64,000 nucleotides of DNA from JALSHZ01 sp964439815 (GCA_964439815.1 CAYTPO010000142.1:1-64000), one strand, 5' to 3'. Shown: positions 18,640 through 28,760, counted from the first letter of the stretch. Notes: generated by a model not told the origin, from the letters alone. Numbers and translations are program-made.

Positions 18640-20109
18640 ATGGAAAACCGGATACTCATTGGCAAAGGCAACAAGAAGGTCTATCTGAATCCCCGTTACG
18701 CCAACCGGCATGGGCTGATCGCCGGTGCCACCGGTACCGGCAAGACTGTCTCCCTGCAGGTATTGGCCGAGGGGTTTTCACGCATGGGTGTGCCGGTATT
18801 TCTCTCCGACATCAAGGGCGACCTCACCGGCATCAGCCAGCCAGGCAGAGATCATCCCAAGATCACCGAGCGCATTGAAAAGATCGGCATCGATGATTTT
18901 GCGTTCGAGGGTTTCCCCACCATCCTCTGGGATCTGCTGGGAGAACAGGGCCACCCGGTTCGTACCACCATCTCGGACATGGGGCCGCTGCTACTGACCC
19001 GCCTGCTGGATCTCAACGACACCCAGGAAGGCGTGCTGAATATTGCCTTCCGTCTCGCTGACGATGAGGGCCTGCTACTGCTGGATCTCGATGATCTGCG
19101 CACCACGCTGAGATACATTGGCGACAACCGCAAGGATTTCCAGAATGCCTACGGCAATATCAGCAGCGCCTCCATCGGTGCCATCCAGCGGCGCTTGCTG
19201 GTACTTGAGGAACAGGGGGCCGATCTCTTCTTCGGCGAACCGGCTCTGGATCTGTGGGACTTCATGCGCACTGGCGCCAGGGGTTATGGGAATATCAATA
19301 TTCTGACTGCCGATAAACTGATGCTGTCTCCCCGGCTCTACGCCACCTTCCTGCTCTGGTTGTTATCGGAGCTGTTCGAAACATTGCCGGAAGTGGGCGA
19401 CCTCGACAAGCCACGACTGGTGTTCTTTTTCGACGAGGCCCATCTGCTGTTCGATGATGCACCCGATGCCCTGATCGAAAAGATCGAGCAGGTAGTCAAG
19501 CTGATTCGCTCCAAGGGCGTCGGTATCTACTTTGTCACCCAGAACCCGCTGGATATCCCCGACTCGGTACTCGGCCAGCTTGGCAATCGCATCCAGCACG
19601 CATTGCGCGCCTTCACCCCCCGAGATCAGAAGGCGGTGCGCGCCGCAGCGCAGACCTTTCGCATCAATCCCGACCTGGATATCGAAGCCACCATCACACA
19701 GATGGGCGTCGGAGAAGCACTGGTCTCTATGCTGGAAGACAAGGGTACGCCGGGTATTGTCGAACGCACCCTGATTCGCCCCCCCTGCTCCCGCATCGGT
19801 CCGGCCAGCGAGAGCGAACGTGCCGAATTGCTGCGCAAGAGCCCGTTTGCCGGTCGCTACGATGAGGCAATCGACCGCATTTCCGCACATGAGAAGCTCA
19901 CGGAGCGGGCAGAGATAGCAGCAAGAGAAGCCGAGGAAGCTGCACGTGCCATGGAAGAAGCCAAGAAAGAGGCACGTCTGGGCCGGCAGTCCAACCGCCG
20001 GCAAAGCGTGGGCGAAGCACTGGTCAAGAGCGTTGCACGTTCGATAGGCAGCCAGGTAGGACGAACCCTGATCCGTGGTATTCTCGGATCACTGTTCAAG
20101 GGACGTTGA
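18640..20109 (+). CDS. HerA-like ATPase, DUF853 (YjgR) family
   Basis: 489-residue P-loop ATPase of the HerA/FtsK superfamily. Walker A GATGTGKT at residues 29-36; Walker B LVFFFDEAHLLFDD near residue 265; a sensor region QNPLDIPDSVLGQLGNRIQHALRAF follows. The C-terminal 90 residues are a charged Glu/Arg coiled coil ending in a small Gly/Arg hydrophobic tail. YjgR-type proteins are widespread but their role is unclear. No NurA nuclease lies next to it. AAGGAG precedes the ATG. Confidence 0.85.
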   Translation: MENRILIGKGNKKVYLNPRYANRHGLIAGATGTGKTVSLQVLAEGFSRMGVPVFLSDIKGDLTGISQPGRDHPKITERIEKIGIDDFAFEGFPTILWDLLGEQGHPVRTTISDMGPLLLTRLLDLNDTQEGVLNIAFRLADDEGLLLLDLDDLRTTLRYIGDNRKDFQNAYGNISSASIGAIQRRLLVLEEQGADLFFGEPALDLWDFMRTGARGYGNINILTADKLMLSPRLYATFLLWLLSELFETLPEVGDLDKPRLVFFFDEAHLLFDDAPDALIEKIEQVVKLIRSKGVGIYFVTQNPLDIPDSVLGQLGNRIQHALRAFTPRDQKAVRAAAQTFRINPDLDIEATITQMGVGEALVSMLEDKGTPGIVERTLIRPPCSRIGPASESERAELLRKSPFAGRYDEAIDRISAHEKLTERAEIAAREAEEAARAMEEAKKEARLGRQSNRRQSVGEALVKSVARSIGSQVGRTLIRGILGSLFKGR

Positions 20110-20147
20110 ACACCTTCAGCACACTCCATCCGACAAGGAACCACTCC

Positions 20148-21020
20148 ATGCTCGAAATTCCCCGCAAGAAGTTCCGCGTACCCTTCGATGGCCACTTTTC
20201 CATCGCGGATACATCGACATCGCCTCCGGCCGACAAGGCAGATGAAGCCTCACTGAAAAAGAAGCTGCTGAAAATCAACAGAAACCTGTATGACTTGCAG
20301 CGCGTTCTCTACGCGCATAACAAATACTCCCTGCTGCTGGTCTTTCAGGCAATGGACGCCGCAGGCAAGGACAGTACCATCCGCATGGTCATGCGCGGTG
20401 TCAATCCGGCGGGTTGCCATGTCACCTCATTCAAGCAGCCATCAAGCGAAGAACTCGACCACGATTTTCTGTGGCGCTGCAACAAGGCACTGCCGGAGCG
20501 CGGCCGTATCGGCATCTTCAACCGCAGCTACTATGAGGAGACGCTGGTGGTGCGTGTGCATCCCGAATATCTGGTCCGTCAGAATCTGCCCTTTGCCATC
20601 AACACCGAGGATTTCTGGGAAAAACGCTTCGAGGCCATCCGCAATTACGAAAAGTATCTGGCCGACAACGGCACCGTTATTCTGAAATTCTGGTTGAATG
20701 TCTCCCGGGAGGAACAGAAGAACCGCTTTATTGCCCGTCTTCGGGAACCGAGAAAGCAGTGGAAATTTTCACCCCATGACATCATCGAGCGCGGGTTCTG
20801 GGCGCAATACATGGATTGCTACGAACAAGCGTTGAATGCAACTTCCAGACCCTGGGCACCCTGGTACGCAATTCCTGCCGACAACAAGCCCTACATGCGC
20901 GTTCAGGTCGGCAAGACGATCCGCGACACGTTGCGGGCCATGGGACTGCATTATCCCGCCGTGGAAAAGGATGTGGCAGACAATGTCGAAGCGCTGATCA
21001 GGCAACTGGAAGAGAGTTAG
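20148..21020 (+). CDS. Polyphosphate kinase 2 family (polyphosphate:nucleotide phosphotransferase)
   Basis: Transfers phosphate between polyphosphate and nucleotides. With the ATG at 20148 (AAGGAA upstream) it has 290 residues. The Walker A-like loop QAMDAAGKDSTIR, the lid start MRGVNPAGCHV and Walker B-like GIFNRSYYEETLVVRVHP are all present, as are the conserved KFWLNVSREEQKNRF and IERGFWAQYMDCYE. Single-domain form; whether it prefers AMP, ADP or GDP cannot be settled here. Its stop overlaps the convergent lpxA stop. Confidence 0.92.
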   Translation: MLEIPRKKFRVPFDGHFSIADTSTSPPADKADEASLKKKLLKINRNLYDLQRVLYAHNKYSLLLVFQAMDAAGKDSTIRMVMRGVNPAGCHVTSFKQPSSEELDHDFLWRCNKALPERGRIGIFNRSYYEETLVVRVHPEYLVRQNLPFAINTEDFWEKRFEAIRNYEKYLADNGTVILKFWLNVSREEQKNRFIARLREPRKQWKFSPHDIIERGFWAQYMDCYEQALNATSRPWAPWYAIPADNKPYMRVQVGKTIRDTLRAMGLHYPAVEKDVADNVEALIRQLEES

Positions 21021-21784
21021 CGAACGATTCCTCGTTCACTGTTCTCGATAAAGTCGACAAAGGTCTTCACCTCAGGGAACTGCTCGGCCAGTTCCGCCAC
21101 CGCCTGCATGGCAGCGGTTCGATCCTTACCCTTGACCAGCAACTTGAAAGCCTGTGACAGGGCGCGGATGGTTTCAGGTGTAAAACCACGGCGCTTCAAC
21201 CCCTCCTTGTTGATACCCACTGCATGAGCATAGTTTCCCGATGCGATGGTGAAGGGGGGAAGATCGCGGTTCAGCGCGGTTCCCATACCGGTAAAGGAGT
21301 GTGCCCCCAGCTGACTGAACTGGTGGACGAGGGTAAACCCGCCAAGAATGGCATGGTCGCCTATCGTCACGTGACCCGCCAATGATGCGCCATTGGAAAA
21401 CACGGTGTGGTCGCCAACGACACAATCATGCGCCACATGGACATAGGCCATGATGAGATTGTCGCTGCCGATCACCGTCTCACCATGGCCGGTTACCGTG
21501 CCGCGATTGATCGTGCAGTATTCACGGAAGGTGTTCCTGTCGCCGATCGTCAGACGGGTCGGCTCACCATTGTACTTGAGATCCTGCGGTGCCTCGCCAA
21601 TCGAGCAGAACTGGAAAATCTGGTTGTCCCTGCCTATCGTGGTTGGCCCGTTGATGACCACATGCGGCCCGATCCAGCAACCGGATCGAATCTCCACGCC
21701 CGGTCCGATGACCGCAAAAGGGCCGATACGGACACCATCGGCAATGACGGCGTCCGTATCGATCACTGCACGTGGATCAATCAA
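21017..21784 (-). CDS. lpxA: UDP-N-acetylglucosamine acyltransferase
   Basis: First enzyme of lipid A synthesis: adds a 3-hydroxyacyl chain from ACP to UDP-GlcNAc. Left-handed beta-helix hexapeptide repeats fill the first 180 residues; the catalytic His lies in YVHVAHDCVVG. I choose the TTG at 21784, giving MIDPRAVID as in E. coli MID; AAGGAG lies just upstream within fabZ, and the gene overlaps fabZ by 8 bp. A GTG seven codons earlier is less likely. lpxB does not follow; the convergent PPK2 gene does. Confidence 0.96.
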   Translation of the reverse strand: MIDPRAVIDTDAVIADGVRIGPFAVIGPGVEIRSGCWIGPHVVINGPTTIGRDNQIFQFCSIGEAPQDLKYNGEPTRLTIGDRNTFREYCTINRGTVTGHGETVIGSDNLIMAYVHVAHDCVVGDHTVFSNGASLAGHVTIGDHAILGGFTLVHQFSQLGAHSFTGMGTALNRDLPPFTIASGNYAHAVGINKEGLKRRGFTPETIRALSQAFKLLVKGKDRTAAMQAVAELAEQFPEVKTFVDFIENSERGIVR

Positions 21785-22223
21785 CAGGCTTCTCCTTCTT
21801 GGCACACATCAGTTCAGCCGATGCAACGGTGACACCATCGACAATCGCCTGTGCGGCAACCTTGATCATGTTGCGCTTTTTCGAAATCAGCTTGATGGAG
21901 AGCATCAGCTGATCTCCCGGCACTACCTGTTGGCGAAAACGCACCTTGTCGACGGATACCAGCAGAAAGATGAAATCAGTCGATTCATTGGCTGCTGCCC
22001 GACAAGCGTAATCATAGATACCGCAGGCCTGGGCCAGCGCCTCGATGATCAGCACACCCGGCATGATCGGTTCCTCGGGAAAATGCCCCTGAAAATAGGG
22101 TTCATTGAAGGAGACATTCTTCAGGGCGGTAATTGATTCTCCGGGGATGAATTCCACGACCCGATCCACCAACAGCATCGGAAAGCGATGGGGCAGAAAT
22201 TCCATGATCTGCTGGATGTTCAT
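21777..22223 (-). CDS. fabZ: 3-hydroxyacyl-ACP dehydratase FabZ
   Basis: Hot-dog fold dehydratase of the fatty acid elongation cycle, placed between lpxD and lpxA where 3-hydroxyacyl-ACP is also consumed. The signature LPHRFPMLLVDRV is followed by GHFPEEPIMPGVLIIEALAQ, which holds the catalytic His and Glu. Starting at the ATG at 22223 (MNIQQIMEF) gives 148 residues; an ATG at 22253 would overlap lpxD. Confidence 0.96.
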   Translation of the reverse strand: MNIQQIMEFLPHRFPMLLVDRVVEFIPGESITALKNVSFNEPYFQGHFPEEPIMPGVLIIEALAQACGIYDYACRAAANESTDFIFLLVSVDKVRFRQQVVPGDQLMLSIKLISKKRNMIKVAAQAIVDGVTVASAELMCAKKEKPVD

Positions 22224-22236
22224 TCCAGTGTATTCT

Positions 22237-23277
22237 TCAAGGCTCTTTGTCATCAGTTATGAATATTGTTTTTTCAAGTTTCTTGATACGACGCGCAATC
22301 TCGTCGAGCTGTCTGAAACGCAGATAGTTCCTGCGCCACTTGCTGACCGGCTCCATCGGTACACCCGATGAATAGGTGCCACGGTCGGTAATGCTCTGCG
22401 CCACGAAAGTCTGGCCGGTAATGACAACATCGTCCGCTATCTGCAGGTGCCCCACAATACCAACGCCACCGCCTATCGCACAGCGCTCACCTATTGTGGT
22501 GCTCCCGGCAATTCCGGTACAACCGGCAATGGCCGTATGCTGGCCGATCTCCACGTTATGGGCTACCTGGATCAGGTTATCGAGTTTAACACCATCGGCA
22601 ATGACAGTATCCCCGATCGCACCCCGATCGATGGTCGTATTGGCACCAATCTCCACATCGTCACCAATCAGGACCCGACCAATCTGGGGAATCTTGATCC
22701 ATGAGCCCTGCTCATTGGCAAAGCCGAAACCATCAGCACCAATCACCGCACCAGGGTGGATCAGGCAACGCGCGCCCACTACCACTTGCGACATCAGTGT
22801 GACATGGGGCTCTAGCACCGTATCGGCTCCAATCGAGACACCTTCCTCGATAATACAGCCGGCGCCTATGGAAACACCCCGCGCCAACACGGCGCCAGCA
22901 CCAATAAAGCTGTTGGCAGCAACATGTACCGTGGCATCGATGCTGGCCGTTTCATGCACCTCGGCTCGCGGATGAATACCTGCGGGGTGGCGGCGTGGCG
23001 GGTGCAGTATCTGCGCTGCCCTGGCATAGCTGAGGTAGGGATTCTGCGATATCAGCGCTGTTACGCCTGCCGGACAGAACGCCAGATCTTCCCGCTTGAG
23101 AATAACCGCCGCTGCCCGGGTCTGCTGCAGATAGGGCCGAAAATTCGCTGAGGCAAGGAAGCTCAGATCACCTTCCCCGGCCTTTTTCAGATCGTTGATT
23201 CTGCTCAGGACAACCTCTGGTTTACCCTGAAGCTCCAGGCCGATCCGATCGGCTAGTTGCTTGGCAGTCAGCTCCAC
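22237..23277 (-). CDS. lpxD: UDP-3-O-(3-hydroxyacyl)glucosamine N-acyltransferase
   Basis: Third step of lipid A synthesis. An N-terminal uridine-binding domain (about 1-100) is followed by a hexapeptide-repeat helix with GADGFGFANEQGSWIKIPQ and the catalytic His segment IQVAHNVEIGQHTAIAG. GTG at 23277 with AGGA six bases upstream is chosen, giving 346 residues; this removes a non-homologous extension that would overlap skp. Confidence 0.95.
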   Translation of the reverse strand: MELTAKQLADRIGLELQGKPEVVLSRINDLKKAGEGDLSFLASANFRPYLQQTRAAAVILKREDLAFCPAGVTALISQNPYLSYARAAQILHPPRRHPAGIHPRAEVHETASIDATVHVAANSFIGAGAVLARGVSIGAGCIIEEGVSIGADTVLEPHVTLMSQVVVGARCLIHPGAVIGADGFGFANEQGSWIKIPQIGRVLIGDDVEIGANTTIDRGAIGDTVIADGVKLDNLIQVAHNVEIGQHTAIAGCTGIAGSTTIGERCAIGGGVGIVGHLQIADDVVITGQTFVAQSITDRGTYSSGVPMEPVSKWRRNYLRFRQLDEIARRIKKLEKTIFITDDKEP

Positions 23278-23284
23278 GAAGATC

Positions 23285-23803
23285 CTATTTTCCCGAGTGC
23301 GCTTGCAGGCGGGCAATCACCTTGTCGGTGATATCGATCTTCTTGCTCGCATACAACACGCTCTCACTGACAACCAGATCGTAGTTCTCCTTTTCTGCAA
23401 TCTCCACAATGGCCTTGAAGATATCACTTTGCAGGCTGTTGAGTGCCTGATTACGTGCTTCGCTGAAATCGGCAGCAAACGCATCGGATTTGCGTTTGAA
23501 TTCCCGAACCTTCTCTCTCAGTGTGTTTTCCAGCTTCTGTCTTTCCGCAGCCGAGACCACATCCTTGTCACGGCGATACTGCTCTTCGAGTTTCCTGATC
23601 GCCGCCTGCTCTTCCACCAGCTTCTTTTCACGATCGGCAAACTGTGCCTTGATCCTGTCACTGGCAGTTTTGGCCTGCGGAGCATTTTCCATCAATCTGG
23701 AAACATTGACTGCCGCTATCCTCGTATCTGCCTGGACAGTTGCCAGAGACATCAGAACAAGCAATACGGCAAGAAGCACCCTGCTGAATATCTTTGTCGT
23801 CAT
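23285..23803 (-). CDS. skp: Periplasmic chaperone Skp/OmpH
   Basis: Holds unfolded outer-membrane proteins in the periplasm for delivery to BamA. With ATG at 23803 (strong GAAGGAGAG upstream) it has 172 residues, including a signal peptide that ends near VQA. The mature part begins with the beta strand RIAAVNVSRLM and is then a long Lys/Glu/Arg-rich coiled coil (about residues 45-125), as in the Skp tentacles. Located between bamA and lpxD. Confidence 0.93.
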   Translation of the reverse strand: MTTKIFSRVLLAVLLVLMSLATVQADTRIAAVNVSRLMENAPQAKTASDRIKAQFADREKKLVEEQAAIRKLEEQYRRDKDVVSAAERQKLENTLREKVREFKRKSDAFAADFSEARNQALNSLQSDIFKAIVEIAEKENYDLVVSESVLYASKKIDITDKVIARLQAHSGK

Positions 23804-23832
23804 TACACTCTCCTTCGTTATTACCCAGTCAG

Positions 23833-26130
23833 TCAAAAGGATGCACCGATACTGAACTGGAATTGTTGTGTGGAATCACCCTCTTTGTCATTCAGGGCAT
23901 CCGCCAGACTGAATACCAACGGGCCTACCGGCGAGAGCCATTCGAACGACAATCCAGCCGACATCCTGATTTCATTGTCATCAAAGTCATCGATATCCTT
24001 GAAGACATTTCCGGCATCGATGAAAGCCCCCATCCGCACCGAGCGATTCTCAAGTGCAAATGGCGCCGGAAAGAACAGCTCCAGATTCGCCAGTGTCCTG
24101 AAGTTCCCGCCAAAAGGATCATCGGTGGAAACGGACAGCGGTCCCAGGCTGTTGGAGCGATACCCTCTGACCGAGCGAATCCCCCCAGCATAATACTTCT
24201 CGAAAAACGGCAGGTCACTGGTTTTATTGTAACTTTCACCATAGGCCACATCTGCCATCCCCTGCAGCGTAAACCGCTTGCCAAACGGGAAGAGCAGAAC
24301 GTTCCTGTAGCTGAGCTTGTAGTAATCCAGATCGGAGCCAGGTGCCGCCACTTCCAGACGCAAGCGTTGCAGGTTACCTTCGGACGCAAACACAGTGCGA
24401 TCACGTGTATCGTGAGTGAACGTGGAATTGACAGTGAACTCGTCATATTCATCGCCGTTTGCATTCACAAAATCCTTGATCTCGGTCGGCGAATTCTCGC
24501 TTGTCTTGATCTTGATCTTTTCGTAATTGAGACTGAGCCGCAGGCCATCGTACTCGGTCAATGGAATACCATAGCTGACACCGACTCCGTATCGATCCGC
24601 GATGTAGTCGACCACATCCAGCTCACCGGCATCTGTCTTCCGGTAAAACGCGCTGAAACCCCGTGACACACCATTGATGGTGTAATAGGGATTGGTATAC
24701 GAAACGCTGTAGATGGTGTTGGATGAACTGTTGTTGAAGTTGACCGAAAGACGCTTGCCGGAGCCAAACGCGTTTTCCTGGTTGAATGCCAGATTGATCA
24801 GCAGACCTTCCGATTGGGAGTAACCCATACCGGCTGAAAAGCTGCCGGCCAGTCTCTCGGTGACCGTCACCTCCAGATCGACCAGGTCATCACGTCCCGG
24901 CACTCGCTTGCGCTCGATATTGACCGTCTCGACAAAAGGCAGTCGCTGAATACGTACCTTGGAACGCTTGATCTTCGACGCGGAATACCAACTGCCTTCC
25001 AGCTGCCGCATCTCGCGACGAAATACCTCATCCCGAGTTTTCGAATTGCCGAAAAACGAAATATGCCGGATATAGACCCGCTTGCCGGGATCGACGACAA
25101 AGCCCAACCCCACGGTATTGCTCGCTTCGTCGACCTCCGGAATCACATTGATATCGGCAAAGGCAAACCCCTTGCCGCCAAGCTCATCCTTCATCTTGCG
25201 AACCGAGTCGGCAACCTTGGCGCGTGAAAAGGTCTCCCCTTTCTCCACCTCGATCTTTTCCTTCAGGGCATCTTCATACAGGTCCAGCTTGCCATCCACC
25301 GCAATATCACTCACCTTGTATTTCTCGCCTTCGGTGATGTTGATGGTGATGTAGAGATCCTTCTTGTCCGGCGTCAACGTCACCTGAGTGGAGTCGATAT
25401 TGAAGTTGAGATAGCCACGATCCAGATAAAAGGCCCGCAGGATTTCCAGATCGGCCTCCAGCTTCTGCTTGGCGTATTCATCCCTGGAACTAAGGAATGC
25501 CCACCAGGAGGGGATGCCAGAATTGAAGTTTTTCATCAACTCCTCATCCGTAAAATGCTTGTTACCGAGAATCTCGACGCGACGAATCTTGGTGACGACG
25601 CCTTCGGAAATCTTGATCGCAATATCCACCCGGTTGCCATCAAGCGTCTTCACTTCCGAATTGATCTTTACATTGTATTTTCCCTGCGAGAAATACTGCT
25701 GCCGCAATTCCCGCTCGATACTGTCCAGAACCGATCGGTTGAACACCCTGCCCTTTTCGATGCCGGCGCTGCTCAATGCCTGCTTCAGGGTATCGGTGTC
25801 GATATTCTTGTTACCCTCGATCTTGATGTCGGCAATGGCAGGACGCTCCTTTACCTTGATGACCAGCACGTCACCATCGAAGCCCAGCTGAACATCATCG
25901 AAGAACTCGCTCTCGTACAGAGACTTGATGACCGCTGCGGATTGCGCACCCGGAGCCAGCGTATCGCCGATATCCACCGGCAGGTGGGCAAACACGGCGC
26001 CGCGAGAGACCCTTTCCAGTCCCAGTACGCGGATATCCTGAATCTTCCTCGCTTCAGCCGCAACCAGATGGCCAGCCTGAAAAACCACCAGAAACAACAG
26101 CAAAACACTTGCTACACGACTGCTCATCAA
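23833..26130 (-). CDS. bamA: Outer membrane protein assembly factor BamA
   Basis: Central pore of the BAM complex that inserts beta-barrels into the outer membrane. 765 residues: signal peptide (to about AAEA), five POTRA domains (about 28-425; e.g. IQDIRVLGLERVSRGAVF at the start and VRIQRLPFVETVNIERKR at the end) and a C-terminal 16-strand barrel with the conserved IRSVRGYRSNSLGP loop. The protein ends in a Phe (FSIGASF), the usual BAM recognition signal. Overlaps rseP by 4 bp. Confidence 0.97.
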   Translation of the reverse strand: MMSSRVASVLLLFLVVFQAGHLVAAEARKIQDIRVLGLERVSRGAVFAHLPVDIGDTLAPGAQSAAVIKSLYESEFFDDVQLGFDGDVLVIKVKERPAIADIKIEGNKNIDTDTLKQALSSAGIEKGRVFNRSVLDSIERELRQQYFSQGKYNVKINSEVKTLDGNRVDIAIKISEGVVTKIRRVEILGNKHFTDEELMKNFNSGIPSWWAFLSSRDEYAKQKLEADLEILRAFYLDRGYLNFNIDSTQVTLTPDKKDLYITINITEGEKYKVSDIAVDGKLDLYEDALKEKIEVEKGETFSRAKVADSVRKMKDELGGKGFAFADINVIPEVDEASNTVGLGFVVDPGKRVYIRHISFFGNSKTRDEVFRREMRQLEGSWYSASKIKRSKVRIQRLPFVETVNIERKRVPGRDDLVDLEVTVTERLAGSFSAGMGYSQSEGLLINLAFNQENAFGSGKRLSVNFNNSSSNTIYSVSYTNPYYTINGVSRGFSAFYRKTDAGELDVVDYIADRYGVGVSYGIPLTEYDGLRLSLNYEKIKIKTSENSPTEIKDFVNANGDEYDEFTVNSTFTHDTRDRTVFASEGNLQRLRLEVAAPGSDLDYYKLSYRNVLLFPFGKRFTLQGMADVAYGESYNKTSDLPFFEKYYAGGIRSVRGYRSNSLGPLSVSTDDPFGGNFRTLANLELFFPAPFALENRSVRMGAFIDAGNVFKDIDDFDDNEIRMSAGLSFEWLSPVGPLVFSLADALNDKEGDSTQQFQFSIGASF

Positions 26131-27488
26131 CCAAACAACCTATTGATATCATTAAAAAATGCCAAACCCATCAGCATGGCCAGCAACCCCAGCCCAATGC
26201 GTTGACCCAGCATTTCCGTGGTTTCGGATACCGGAGAACCCTTGATCAATTCGATGAAATAGAACAGCAGGTGTCCACCATCGAGTACCGGAACCGGTAA
26301 CAGATTGAGCACGCCCAAACTGACACTGACAATACCGAGAAAGCCCAGAAACGCCGAGACGCCGATCAATGCCGACACGCCGGCATACTGGGCAATCGTG
26401 ATCGGCCCACTGACATTGTCCAGAGACGCCTGCCCTGTCACCATCTTGCCCATGAATCGCAGCGTCAGAACGGACATGTCCCAGGTGCGCTTGACACCCT
26501 GAAAAAAGGCATCGATGGGGCCGAATCGTACCTTGACCCGATGTTCGGCCAGCAACTCTGGATCGACCCAGGGTGCCGCTCCAACACGTCCGACCGCCAC
26601 GCCGTTGTCGTCGACCGAATCCAGGCGAATGCGATAGGCAAGTTCCTTGTCACCACGCAGTACGACAAACTCGACCTCCTTGCCAGGTCTGGCCCGTACC
26701 GCATCGACCAGATCACTCCAGCGCGCGATGGGCAAGCGGTCGATCTCGATCACCCGATCATCCAGCTGCAAGCCCCCTCTGGCCCCGGGTCCGCCTTCCA
26801 CGAGTCTGCCAAGCACTGCCGGCACCACCGGACGCCACGGCATGATGCCGATATTGTCGAGGATCTTCCCCTCGGCAAACATCTGCTTGCTGTCTGACAG
26901 ATCAAGGTGACGTGTGCTGGCCACGCCGGATTCATCAGCCAGTTCGAGTTCGACGCTGCCGTTGTCCATCGCCTGGTTGATGATCGCCAAGGCGGCATTT
27001 TCCCAGGTCGGTGTCGGAGTATCATTGACGGTAACAATACTGGAACCTGCGACAATCCCGGCGAGTTCCGCCGGCGAACCGGCAACAACCTCACCAATAA
27101 CCGGTTTCATGCCATTGACTCCCACCATGTACATCAGCGCATAGACGACAATGGCAAAGAGAAAATTGAATATGGGACCCGCCGCGACGATGGCAATACG
27201 GGTGGTCACGGGCTTGCGATTGAAGGCACGGTCCAGTTCCTGCTCCGGTACCTCGGCCTCACGCTCATCGAGCATCTTCACGTAACCCCCCAGCGGGATT
27301 GCGCCGATGACATATTCGGTATCATCCGGACCCGAGGTGCGCTTCCAGATGGGTTTGCCAAATCCGATGGCAAAGCGCAATACCTTCACCCCCAGTTTCC
27401 GGGCCACCCAGTAGTGGCCGAATTCGTGGATGGCCACCAGAATCGCAATGGCAACGATAAAGGCCAGCAAGCTGGTCAGAAAGCCCAT
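26127..27488 (-). CDS. rseP: Regulated intramembrane zinc protease RseP
   Basis: Site-2 protease; in the classical pathway it cuts the anti-sigmaE factor after DegS. 453 residues from the ATG at 27488 (GGCGGAG upstream). The zinc motif AIHEFGHYWVARKLG is near residues 19-33, two PDZ domains lie in the middle (about 115-300), and LNLLPVPVLDGGHLL carries the third zinc ligand. A DegS-like protease is encoded at 60175 in the same window. One base separates it from dxr. Confidence 0.96.
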   Translation of the reverse strand: MGFLTSLLAFIVAIAILVAIHEFGHYWVARKLGVKVLRFAIGFGKPIWKRTSGPDDTEYVIGAIPLGGYVKMLDEREAEVPEQELDRAFNRKPVTTRIAIVAAGPIFNFLFAIVVYALMYMVGVNGMKPVIGEVVAGSPAELAGIVAGSSIVTVNDTPTPTWENAALAIINQAMDNGSVELELADESGVASTRHLDLSDSKQMFAEGKILDNIGIMPWRPVVPAVLGRLVEGGPGARGGLQLDDRVIEIDRLPIARWSDLVDAVRARPGKEVEFVVLRGDKELAYRIRLDSVDDNGVAVGRVGAAPWVDPELLAEHRVKVRFGPIDAFFQGVKRTWDMSVLTLRFMGKMVTGQASLDNVSGPITIAQYAGVSALIGVSAFLGFLGIVSVSLGVLNLLPVPVLDGGHLLFYFIELIKGSPVSETTEMLGQRIGLGLLAMLMGLAFFNDINRLFG

Positions 27489-27489
27489 G

Positions 27490-28680
27490 TCACACTCCGC
27501 CGTAGTGTCGGGAGATATAGCGGTTGGCATGCTCCCGGGTTAGTTGATCGGTTGAATAAATCACGTCGAGGGTATCTGCAGGTTGTGCGTCGATACCATC
27601 AAGGCTCGCCGCGATGACATCGGCAATGGCCGTGAACGGCAGACGCTTGTCCAGAAAGGCCTCCACGGCAATTTCATTGGCGGCATTGAGGACGGTGGTC
27701 GCCGTACCACCCGCCCGGCAGGCATCCCTGGCAAGCTGCAGGCACGGGAAACGCTGCATGTCGGGTGGCTCGAAATCCAGGTGGGCAACGGCAAAGAGGT
27801 CCAGTGGCTTGACTCCGGATTCGATACGCTCGGGCCATGCCATGGCATGGGCAATCGGTGTTCGCATGTCCGGGTTGCCCATTTGCGCCAGAACGGAACC
27901 ATCCGTATAGGCCACCATGGAATGGATAATGCTCTGGGGATGAATCACGACCTCGATGTTATCGACATCGGTGTTGAACAGCCAGCAGGCTTCTATGATC
28001 TCCAACCCCTTGTTCATCATGGACGCCGAATCGACAGAAATCTTACGTCCCATCACCCAATTGGGATGCGCGCAGGCCTGCTCTGGTGTGACGGCGGCCA
28101 GGGTCTCCGGATCAGCCTTCCTGAAGGGGCCACCCGATGCAGTAAGCAGTATCCGTGTGACACCCACCTTGCCGGGACCGGCAAAATAATCTTCGGGCAT
28201 GCATTGAAAAACGGCATTGTGCTCGCTGTCGATCGGCAGGAGCACGGCCCCGTGCGCCTGCACCGCATCCATGAACAACGCACCGGACATGACCAGGGCT
28301 TCCTTGTTGGCCAGCAACACATGCTTGCCTGCCCGGGCGGCTGCCAGTGTGGGAGGCAATCCGGCCGCCCCCACGATGCCCGCCATGACCAGCGCGGTTT
28401 CCTCCAGTTGACAAACCTCAGCCAGCCCCTCATCACCCGCCAGTACCGTGGTTTCCAGACCGGAGGCAGTGACGGCGCTGGCAAAATCCTCGGCCAGCGT
28501 TTCATCAGCCACTACCGCATAGGCTGGCTGCCATTTCAGGCACTGCTCCAGCAGGCGCTCGGTATTGCGGTTTGCAGTCAATGCCACCACATGAAAACGA
28601 TTCGGGTGCCGTCCGACCACATCCAGCGTATTGACACCGATTGTGCCGGTTGACCCCAGTATGGTGACGCCCCGGCTCAC
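27490..28680 (-). CDS. dxr: 1-deoxy-D-xylulose 5-phosphate reductoisomerase
   Basis: Second step of the MEP isoprenoid pathway, supplying the precursors used by UppS. NADPH motif GSTGTIG at residues 7-13, then ANKEALVMSG, the active-site SEHNAVFQ and GRKISVDSASMMNKGLE. I use the GTG at 28680 (396 residues, as in the family) because the open frame upstream, back to an ATG at 28776 that overlaps cdsA, shows no similarity. Confidence 0.94.
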   Translation of the reverse strand: MSRGVTILGSTGTIGVNTLDVVGRHPNRFHVVALTANRNTERLLEQCLKWQPAYAVVADETLAEDFASAVTASGLETTVLAGDEGLAEVCQLEETALVMAGIVGAAGLPPTLAAARAGKHVLLANKEALVMSGALFMDAVQAHGAVLLPIDSEHNAVFQCMPEDYFAGPGKVGVTRILLTASGGPFRKADPETLAAVTPEQACAHPNWVMGRKISVDSASMMNKGLEIIEACWLFNTDVDNIEVVIHPQSIIHSMVAYTDGSVLAQMGNPDMRTPIAHAMAWPERIESGVKPLDLFAVAHLDFEPPDMQRFPCLQLARDACRAGGTATTVLNAANEIAVEAFLDKRLPFTAIADVIAASLDGIDAQPADTLDVIYSTDQLTREHANRYISRHYGGV

Positions 28681-28760
28681 GGCACGCCCCCGATGCCGGG
28701 CGTAGATGTTCGTGAGCAGATGGCAACTATGCAGAGGTTCATTAACATGATCAAAGACCC

